Shown: positions 45,161 through 51,953 of the stretch, piece after piece
How positions within the stretch are numbered: the first letter of the stretch is position 1
How the letters are laid out: every line of letters starts with the position of its first letter
DNA from: Lacibacter sp. H375
Lineage (GTDB): Bacteria > Bacteroidota > Bacteroidia > Chitinophagales > Chitinophagaceae
Direction of reading: 5' to 3'
Assembly (NCBI RefSeq): GCF_037892425.1
Contig: NZ_JBBKTT010000001.1
Location: 2,418,001 to 2,482,000, forward strand
DNA length: 64,000 nt
Made by a program: the position numbers and the translations under genes
Notes under the pieces: model-generated
What the model saw: only the letters and a program-made list of their open reading frames with translations
What the model was told of the DNA's origin: nothing
The model's database searches: none

Positions 45161-46302
45161 GTGCATTGCCATTAAATGGAGTTGTGGTGCTGGAGTTCAG
45201 CCAGTATTTGTCCGGCCCGTCGGCGGCATTGCGTTTGGCCGATCTTGGGGCAAGGGTGATAAAAATTGAACGACCAAAAACGGGCGATGCAGGACGTAAG
45301 CTTGCTATTAAAGATCTGTGGGTTGATGATAACTCGTTGTTGTTTCATACCATCAACCGCAACAAAGAAAGTTTTACCGCTGATCTGAAGAACCCCGAAG
45401 ATATAGCGATCATTAAACAACTCATTGCAAAGAGCGATGTGTTGATCCATAATTTTCGTCCCGATGTAATGGGTAAGAACGGACTTGATTACAACACAGT
45501 ACAACAGATCAATCCACGATTGATCTATGCAGAAATTTCAGGTTACGGAAAGAAGGGTCCATGGAAAAATAAACCCGGACAAGATCTGTTATTGCAATCC
45601 ATAACAGGCTTGGCATATACCACAGGTAACGGAACAAACGGTCCTGTACCTTTTGGAATTTCGATTGCTGATATTCTTGCAGGCTCTCAATTGGTACAAG
45701 GAATATTAGGTGGATTGATCCGTCGTTCAAAAACCGGAAAAGGAGCATTGATCGAAGTGAGTTTGATGGAATCACTACTCGATTTTCAATTTGAATTACT
45801 CACTACCTATTTTACAAATAAAGAACAACCGCAACGGAGCAAGGTTGCAAACGGTCAACCGTTGTTGAGTGCGCCGTATGGAATTTATCAAACAAAAGAC
45901 AGTTATATCGCTTTAGCGATGATCGATATTCATGTGCTGGCCGATACGATTCATTGCGGTGCATTGATGCATTTTTCGAAAGAAGATGCTTTTGTATTAC
46001 GTGATGAAATAAAAACTGTGTTGGTTGAACATCTGCAAACGCAAACAACTGCTTACTGGTTGACTGCTTTGCAGGAAGCCGGGCTGTGGGCAATGGAAGT
46101 ATTGAATTGGGACGAGATGACAGACCATCCTGCATACAATGCATTGCAGATGGAACAAAGCATTCATGTAGCTGATAAAACAATTGTTACTACGAGATGC
46201 CCCATCCGCATCAACGGCAAACGATTAACGGCTGATAAACCCGCGCCGCAGTTGGGTGAGCAGAATGAGAAGATAAGAAAAGAGTTACAAGTTATAAGTT
46301 AA
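45157..46302 (+). CDS. Family III CoA-transferase (CaiB/BaiF), first copy
   Basis: 381 residues. The start overlaps the upstream stop (ATGA at 45157-45160). Family III features: VLEFSQYLSGPSAALRLADLGARVIKIERP at the N-terminus (cited by its ends EFSQYLSGP and VIKIERP), HNFRPDVMGKNGLDY, and the catalytic aspartate Asp143 in PGQDLLLQSITGL. The family moves CoA between carboxylic acids, as in oxalate, carnitine, succinate or mesaconate metabolism, through an aspartyl-CoA intermediate. A close paralogue is encoded next. The two may form a heteromer or act on different acids. The acid is unknown; a sugar acid is suggested by the neighbours. Confidence 0.92.
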   Translation: MSALPLNGVVVLEFSQYLSGPSAALRLADLGARVIKIERPKTGDAGRKLAIKDLWVDDNSLLFHTINRNKESFTADLKNPEDIAIIKQLIAKSDVLIHNFRPDVMGKNGLDYNTVQQINPRLIYAEISGYGKKGPWKNKPGQDLLLQSITGLAYTTGNGTNGPVPFGISIADILAGSQLVQGILGGLIRRSKTGKGALIEVSLMESLLDFQFELLTTYFTNKEQPQRSKVANGQPLLSAPYGIYQTKDSYIALAMIDIHVLADTIHCGALMHFSKEDAFVLRDEIKTVLVEHLQTQTTAYWLTALQEAGLWAMEVLNWDEMTDHPAYNALQMEQSIHVADKTIVTTRCPIRINGKRLTADKPAPQLGEQNEKIRKELQVIS

Positions 46303-46366
46303 GTGTTATGTGTTACGGGTGACATTAGGATTCACCATTGACCATTCACTATTCACAATTGACCAA
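46303..46366 (+). repeat. Low-complexity intergenic repeat between the CoA-transferase genes
   Basis: 64 bases with tandem, degenerate units of the form CATTGACCATTCAC and CACAATTGACC. Such sequence occurs in gaps of many bacterial genomes and looks like a mobile or slippage-derived intergenic element rather than a regulator site. Confidence 0.5.
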
Positions 46367-47536
46367 ATGAAACTTTTAGAAGACATATTAGTGATCGATT
46401 TCAGCCAGTTTTTGTCGGGGCCATCTGCGGCTTTGCGATTGGCAGATATGGGTGCACAGGTGATCAAGATCGAACGACCGGGCAGCGGCGATATTTGCCG
46501 TGAGCTCTATGTAAGTGATGTGATGATCGAAGGTGAGTCAACGATCTTTCATGCCATCAACCGCAACAAACAAAGCTATGCGGCCGATTTAAAGAACCCC
46601 AACGATCTCGAAAAAGTAAAACAACTCATTGCAAAGGCCGATGTGGTGATGCATAATTTCCGCCCTGGGGTAATGGAACGAATTGGTTTAGATTATGAAG
46701 CGGTAAAGCAGATCAAACCCGATGTGGTGTATGCAGAGATCAGTGGTTATGGTGTAGAAGGTCCGTGGAAAGATTTGCCGGGACAAGATCTTTTGCTGCA
46801 ATCCGTTTCAGGGTTAACATGGCTCAGCAATAATATTGATGAAAGTCCAACACCGATGGGTGTTGCTGTGGTGGATATCATGGCGGGCACACATATTGCA
46901 CAAGGAATATTGGCGGCACTTTATCAAAAAGCAGTAACAGGCGAAGGTTCGCTGGTGCAGGTGAGTATGCTGGAAAGTATTCTTGATTTTCAGTTTGAGG
47001 TATTGACCTGTTATTACAACGACGGGAGACAATTGCCGGTGCGTGGAGCAGTGAACAGTGCACATGCATACATTGCTGCGCCGTATGGTATTTATAAAAC
47101 AAATGATGATTACATTGCATTAGCAATGACCAATATTCCAACCCTGGCAACGCTGCTGGAATGTGAGCCGTTGAAAGATTTCATTAACAGCAACGATTGG
47201 TTTGCAAAACGTGATGAAATAAAATTGATACTGGCGGGTCATTTAACAACAAGACCATCAGCAGAGTGGCTCAGTATTTTGGAGAAGGCAGATATCTGGT
47301 GTGCACCGGTAATGGATTATGATGGTTTGGTGAAACAGGAAGGTTACCGTTCACTCGAAATGGAAGTAACGGTGAAAACAAGTAACGGACTATCGGTAAC
47401 CACTACACGCTGTCCAATAAAAGTGGATGGTGAAATACTGGGAGCAGGCAAAGGTGCACCATTGTTGGGTGAGCACAATAAGGAAATTGACTATCGATTC
47501 GGCATAACAGAACAATTGCAGACCGTTATTAAATGA
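46367..47536 (+). CDS. Family III CoA-transferase (CaiB/BaiF), second copy
   Basis: About 389 residues from ATG 46367; the earlier start at 46310 would translate the intergenic repeat. It is a clear paralogue of the preceding protein: LVIDFSQFLSGPSAALRLAD, HNFRPGVMERIGLDY and catalytic Asp141 in PGQDLLLQSVSGL are shared, and most blocks align without gaps. Differences cluster after the catalytic site (NNIDESPTPMG) and in the C-terminal domain. The divergence suggests two subunits or two substrates rather than a recent copy. It is followed after 13 bp by the lactonase gene. Confidence 0.92.
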   Translation: MKLLEDILVIDFSQFLSGPSAALRLADMGAQVIKIERPGSGDICRELYVSDVMIEGESTIFHAINRNKQSYAADLKNPNDLEKVKQLIAKADVVMHNFRPGVMERIGLDYEAVKQIKPDVVYAEISGYGVEGPWKDLPGQDLLLQSVSGLTWLSNNIDESPTPMGVAVVDIMAGTHIAQGILAALYQKAVTGEGSLVQVSMLESILDFQFEVLTCYYNDGRQLPVRGAVNSAHAYIAAPYGIYKTNDDYIALAMTNIPTLATLLECEPLKDFINSNDWFAKRDEIKLILAGHLTTRPSAEWLSILEKADIWCAPVMDYDGLVKQEGYRSLEMEVTVKTSNGLSVTTTRCPIKVDGEILGAGKGAPLLGEHNKEIDYRFGITEQLQTVIK

Positions 47537-47549
47537 TCATTTGAAAAGA

Positions 47550-48398
47550 ATGAGGCTTGCTGATACACATGTACATATCTGGGATTTTAACCGTGCAGAA
47601 TACGCATGGTTAGAAGGGAACACATCCATACTCAATCGTACGTATAGCATTGAAGAACTGGAAACCGAGCGGTTTGAAATAGGTATTAAGAAAGGTATTC
47701 TCGTACAGGCTGCTAATAATTTTGAAGATACAGATTGGATGTTGCATGTGGCGGTAAACACAGATTGGATCGCCGGTATTGTTGGATGGTTACCCTTGAT
47801 CAATCCTGATGCAACAGTAAAAGCACTGCAAAAGAAATACGGCAAAGAAAATTATTTCAAAGGTGTTCGTCATTTGATACATGATGAGCGTGATCCGGAG
47901 TGGTTGTTGCAACCGGAAGTGATCAACAGCCTGCAGATATTGGCCGATCACAATATTCCCTACGATGTAGTAGGTGTTTTACCCGAACATATTGAAACTG
48001 CATTACAGGTGGCAGCAAAAGTTCCGGAGTTAAGAATGGTGTTCGATCATTTGAATCAACCGCCAATTGCTACGAAAGAAAAATTCGGCAGATGGGGTAA
48101 GTTGATGAAAGAAGCCGCACAGCATAAAAATTTTTATGCAAAAATTTCAGGACTTGGATTAACTGCACAAAAAAATGATCAATGGACAGCCGATGATATT
48201 AAACCTTATGTTGGCTTTGCAATAGAACAGTTTGGAACCGACCGTTGTTTCATGGGCGGCGATTGGCCCGTTTCATTATTGGCCGGTTCTTACAGCAACA
48301 CCTGGAAAAACTTCAAAGAAGTAATTCACGATTTGGTTGATGATAAAGCAGCAGATAAAATATTTTATTCCAACGCTGCAAACTTTTATTCCTTTTAA
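47550..48398 (+). CDS. Amidohydrolase family 2 protein, COG3618-type sugar lactonase
   Basis: About 282 residues from ATG 47550. Features of the COG3618 lactonase group: N-terminal metal motif DTHVHIWD, internal FKGVRHLIHDERD with a conserved His, MVFDHLNQPP, and the C-terminal MGGDWPVSLLAGSY with the catalytic aspartate. Studied members hydrolyse L-fucono-1,5-lactone, L-rhamnono-lactone, galactaro-lactone or 2-pyrone-4,6-dicarboxylate. Next to a RhaT-like transporter and an oxidoreductase, a deoxy-sugar lactone is the best guess. This would give an aldonate as the acid for the CoA-transferases. Confidence 0.88.
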   Translation: MRLADTHVHIWDFNRAEYAWLEGNTSILNRTYSIEELETERFEIGIKKGILVQAANNFEDTDWMLHVAVNTDWIAGIVGWLPLINPDATVKALQKKYGKENYFKGVRHLIHDERDPEWLLQPEVINSLQILADHNIPYDVVGVLPEHIETALQVAAKVPELRMVFDHLNQPPIATKEKFGRWGKLMKEAAQHKNFYAKISGLGLTAQKNDQWTADDIKPYVGFAIEQFGTDRCFMGGDWPVSLLAGSYSNTWKNFKEVIHDLVDDKAADKIFYSNAANFYSF

Positions 48399-48415
48399 CC
48401 CATCTGCAAAAGAAT

Positions 48416-49453
48416 ATGGAAGTAATTAACGGAGTTTTATTTCATGCTGTCGGCGCTTCAAGCGCATCGCTCTGTTATACACCACAGCGAAAAGTGAAAG
48501 GATGGAGCTGGCAAACGTATTGGCTGGCACAGGCAGCAGTATGTTGGTTGCTATTACCCTTGCTCGTTGCATACATTACCATTCCTGAAATTGTTACCGT
48601 ATTAAAAGAAGCACCTGCTTCTGCCATGCAACGTTCGTTCCTGTTGGGCATTGCTTATGGTGTTGGTGGAACTGCATTTGGTATTGCCATCCGTTATGTT
48701 GGTTTTTCATTGACCTATGCAATTTCTGTTGGTATCAGTTGTGTGTTGGGTACGTTGTTACCACCATTGGTAGCCGGAACATTAGGGACTATACTTTCAG
48801 GAACAGGTGCAGGTTATCTCATTAGTGGAGTTAGCATGGGTGCAATTGGTATTGCAGTGTGTGGTTTGGCAGGGAGAAGTAAAGAAAAAGACATTGAAAA
48901 GCAGTTGAAGACAGAATCTGCTTTCTCCTTAGCGAAAGGATTACCACTTTGTTTATTGGCGGGTGTGTTATCTGCATTGTATGGTTTCTCGTTAAATCAG
49001 GGTCAACCCATTGCAGATGTGGCTGCTAAATATGGAGCAGGGAATTTCCAGGGAAATGTGATCTATATTTTTTCTAATTCAGGTGCATTCATCAGTACCT
49101 TGTTATATTGTTTGTATCTGCATCGAAAAGAAAAAACATTTGGCGAGTATAAAACAACAGGCGAGAGTGGATTGGGAATGAATTATCTCATGTCGATCTT
49201 AACAGGCATGCTATGGTACGGACAATTTTTCTTTTATGGACTTGGTCATGTACGCATGGGCAAATATGAGTTCAGTAGTTGGGCCATTCATATGATCTTA
49301 CTGGTGTTGTTAAGTGCAGTTACAGGCTTGATGTTGAAAGAATGGAAAAGCAGTAGCGGCAAAACAATTCGTTTATTGGTAATAGCCATTGTTATATTGA
49401 TTGTTGCCGTTTTATTATTAACACAAGGAAACAAACTGGGAGCAGTCGAGTAA
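48416..49453 (+). CDS. RhaT-like L-rhamnose/proton symporter family protein
   Basis: 345 residues with ten predicted membrane helices. Family traits are the opening GVLFHAVGASSASLCYTPQRKVKGWSW, here cited by its ends GVLFHAVGAS and KGWSW, the GFSLNQGQPIADVAAKYGAG segment, and LWYGQFFFYGLGHVRMG in the second half. RhaT imports L-rhamnose, and related proteins import L-fucose-like deoxy sugars. Here it should bring a sugar released by the periplasmic enzymes across the inner membrane. Spacing of 16-17 bp on both sides puts it firmly in the cassette. Confidence 0.9.
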   Translation: MEVINGVLFHAVGASSASLCYTPQRKVKGWSWQTYWLAQAAVCWLLLPLLVAYITIPEIVTVLKEAPASAMQRSFLLGIAYGVGGTAFGIAIRYVGFSLTYAISVGISCVLGTLLPPLVAGTLGTILSGTGAGYLISGVSMGAIGIAVCGLAGRSKEKDIEKQLKTESAFSLAKGLPLCLLAGVLSALYGFSLNQGQPIADVAAKYGAGNFQGNVIYIFSNSGAFISTLLYCLYLHRKEKTFGEYKTTGESGLGMNYLMSILTGMLWYGQFFFYGLGHVRMGKYEFSSWAIHMILLVLLSAVTGLMLKEWKSSSGKTIRLLVIAIVILIVAVLLLTQGNKLGAVE

Positions 49454-49469
49454 AAATTGAGAAGTTGAA

Positions 49470-50540
49470 ATGACGAATCATCAAAGAGATATCGCTTCTG
49501 CACAATTACCAATTTATATTATTGGTGCAGGCGGCATTGTCAATACGGCACACCTGCCTGCTTATATGCTGGGTGGTTTTCATGTGCAGGGTATTTGTGA
49601 TATTGATCCGGATAAAGCAAAAACAACCGCTGAACGTTTTGGTATAAAAGAAGTATTTGAAAGTCCGGAAGAGTTGTTGAAGCAATTACCGGCAAATGCG
49701 ATCATTGATATTGCAGTGCCCGGTCCTGCATTGATTCCTTTGTTGGAACAAATACCGAATGGCTCTGCTGTATTGTTGCAAAAGCCGATGGGTGAAGATC
49801 TGGATGCAGCGAAGAAAATTTTAGCGATCTGCAAGGAGAAGAAGTTGAATGCGGCTGTTAATTTTCAATTACGTTACGCACCGTACATTCTTGAAGTGAA
49901 ACAAATGATCAGTGATGGGTTGCTTGGTGAGATCAACGATATTGAAGTAAACGTCAACGTTTACACACCATGGCATTTGTGGGATTTCTTAATGACATCA
50001 CCAAGAGTAGAGATTCTCTATCACAGTATTCATTACATTGATCTTGTTCGTCATATACTTGGTAATCCGGTATCCGTGTACGCCAAATCAACAAAGCATC
50101 CGAGTATGCCTGCGCTTGCATCGGTACGCAGCAATATCATTATGGATTATGGTGATATGACAAGAGCAAATATTCTCACCAATCATTGTCATAATTACGG
50201 TACACCCAAACAACAATCCTATATCAAATTCGAAGGAACGAAAGGTGCAGTGCTCATCAACTTTGGTGCACTCATCAATTATCCACGTGGCGAAGCAGAT
50301 AATTTTGAATATGTGTTTTTAGAGGAAGGCAAAGAACCACAATGGCAGGAAAAGAAAATTGAAGGCAGTTGGTTTCCACATGCATTTATTGGCAGTATGG
50401 AACAGTTAATGCTGGCGGCTGCAGGAAAAATTGAAAAACCTGATAATGCTGTGGAAGATTGCATTCATACCATGGCATGTACGGAAGCAGCATATATCAG
50501 TTGTGAAAAAGGTGGCATCAAGCCAAATGAATTGCTTTAA
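49470..50540 (+). CDS. Gfo/Idh/MocA-family NAD(P)-dependent oxidoreductase
   Basis: 356 residues. The Rossmann motif is IIGAGGIVNTAHLPAYML, followed by VQGICDIDPDKAKTTAERFG. The usual EKP signature reads LQKPMGEDLDAAK, so the glutamate is Gln and the catalytic lysine is kept. The C-terminal alpha/beta domain contains YHSIHYIDLVRHILG. The family oxidises sugars, inositols or sugar lactone precursors at one hydroxyl. In this cassette it is the best candidate for oxidising the imported sugar to the lactone. Confidence 0.88.
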   Translation: MTNHQRDIASAQLPIYIIGAGGIVNTAHLPAYMLGGFHVQGICDIDPDKAKTTAERFGIKEVFESPEELLKQLPANAIIDIAVPGPALIPLLEQIPNGSAVLLQKPMGEDLDAAKKILAICKEKKLNAAVNFQLRYAPYILEVKQMISDGLLGEINDIEVNVNVYTPWHLWDFLMTSPRVEILYHSIHYIDLVRHILGNPVSVYAKSTKHPSMPALASVRSNIIMDYGDMTRANILTNHCHNYGTPKQQSYIKFEGTKGAVLINFGALINYPRGEADNFEYVFLEEGKEPQWQEKKIEGSWFPHAFIGSMEQLMLAAAGKIEKPDNAVEDCIHTMACTEAAYISCEKGGIKPNELL

Positions 50541-50560
50541 TTTTTTAAGAACGAATCGTG

Positions 50561-51952
50561 ATGAAGAAACAATCAGTGATCATAATTGCATGTTTATTTT
50601 TTGCTCAATATGTAGTGTCGCAGCAAATAGCTTTTCCCGGTGCAGAAGGTTTCGGCAAATATGCAACAGGTGGAAGAGGAGGAAAAGTTGTTGCAGTAAC
50701 CAATCTCAACGATAGTGGCGAAGGAAGTTTCCGCTGGGCATTGGAACAATTTCCCGGCGAAGCATTAACGGTGATCTTCCGTGTATCCGGTATTATCGAA
50801 CTGAAATCGAAGATCCAGATCAAACGTTCCAATTTAACCATTGCCGGACAAACAGCTCCCGGTGATGGTATCTGTTTAAAAAATCAGTCACTCATTTTAA
50901 ATGGTGCTTCTTCAAAAGGCAATCATGGTAATATCATTATCCGTTATATCCGTTCACGCCCAGGTGGTACATTGAAAACAGGATTGTATGGCTTTGATAT
51001 GGAGAACTGTCATGATGTAATTGTTGATCATTGTAGTTTCAGTTGGGCCAACGAAGAATGTGCAGCTATGTACGATACAAAAAATGTTACTGTACAATGG
51101 TGTATCGTAAGTGAAGGTTTGTATGAAGCAGGTCATCAGAAAGGGCATCGTTCATATGGTGGTGTGTGGGGCGGACAATACGCAAGCTATCATCATAATT
51201 TATTGGCGCATCTCAACAGTCGTGCAGTACGGTTCAATGGTGCACGGGCACATGATACAGTTGCATTGATCGATTACCGCAACAATGTTATTTACAATTG
51301 GGGCAATGCCAATGCTGCTTATGGCGGCGAAGTAAATATTGCAGGTGGCGTATCACAAGTGAACATTGTGAACAATTATTACAAGCCAGGTCCGGCAACT
51401 GCTGCTGAATTGAAATTTGTCAATGCTTCTTATCAGAAAGAAGTCAGCAAAGGAACAGGGCAGTGGTTTGTTGATGGCAACATCATGGAAGGCGATAAAG
51501 CATTGACCAAAAAGAATAAGAACGGTGTTGATCTGCAAGCACAAGGCTATCCTTCAGGTGCAATTTCTGAAAAAGCATTTCCAGTTTCTGTTGCACTACC
51601 TGTTGAAACAGCAAAAGAATCATACGAGAAGGTTTTGAAATATGCAGGCGCCATTTTTCCAAAACGTGATGCAACTGATGAACGTGTATTGAACGAAACA
51701 AGAACAGGTACAGCAACCGGCAAAGGAGTATTTGGTAAGCCGGGAATTATTGATAGTCCGTTTGCAGTTGGTGGTTGGGCCGAATATAAATCTGCTTCTG
51801 CACCTATTGATACAGATAATGATGGTATGCCTGATGCATGGGAAACAAAAAAAGGATTGAACCCAAATGATGCGAACGACTGCAACAAAGTAGATGCAAG
51901 TGGTTATACCATGCTGGAAATTTATTTAAACGAATTAGTGCAAGTGAATTAA
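50561..51952 (+). CDS. Secreted pectate lyase-like enzyme (PL1 fold)
   Basis: About 463 residues; ATG 50561 is preferred over GTG 50558. The signal peptide ends near VVSQQ. The parallel beta-helix starts with FPGAEGFGKYATGGRGG and VTNLNDSGEGSFRWAL, the standard opening of Bacteroidota PL1 lyases, and contains the ladder strands IIIRYIRSRPGG, VDHCSFSWANEE, and VRFNGARAHD. The C-terminus carries a calcium-binding repeat DTDNDGMPDAWE followed by GLNPNDANDCNK. It should cleave homogalacturonan by beta-elimination in the periplasm or at the surface. The next gene starts 1 bp later. Confidence 0.88.
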   Translation: MKKQSVIIIACLFFAQYVVSQQIAFPGAEGFGKYATGGRGGKVVAVTNLNDSGEGSFRWALEQFPGEALTVIFRVSGIIELKSKIQIKRSNLTIAGQTAPGDGICLKNQSLILNGASSKGNHGNIIIRYIRSRPGGTLKTGLYGFDMENCHDVIVDHCSFSWANEECAAMYDTKNVTVQWCIVSEGLYEAGHQKGHRSYGGVWGGQYASYHHNLLAHLNSRAVRFNGARAHDTVALIDYRNNVIYNWGNANAAYGGEVNIAGGVSQVNIVNNYYKPGPATAAELKFVNASYQKEVSKGTGQWFVDGNIMEGDKALTKKNKNGVDLQAQGYPSGAISEKAFPVSVALPVETAKESYEKVLKYAGAIFPKRDATDERVLNETRTGTATGKGVFGKPGIIDSPFAVGGWAEYKSASAPIDTDNDGMPDAWETKKGLNPNDANDCNKVDASGYTMLEIYLNELVQVN

Positions 51953-51953
51953 C

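Noticed and set aside
46310-46366. Upstream start for the second CoA-transferase at 46310
   Set aside because: It would translate the degenerate intergenic repeat into a leader absent from the family; ATG 46367 aligns with the start of the paralogue.
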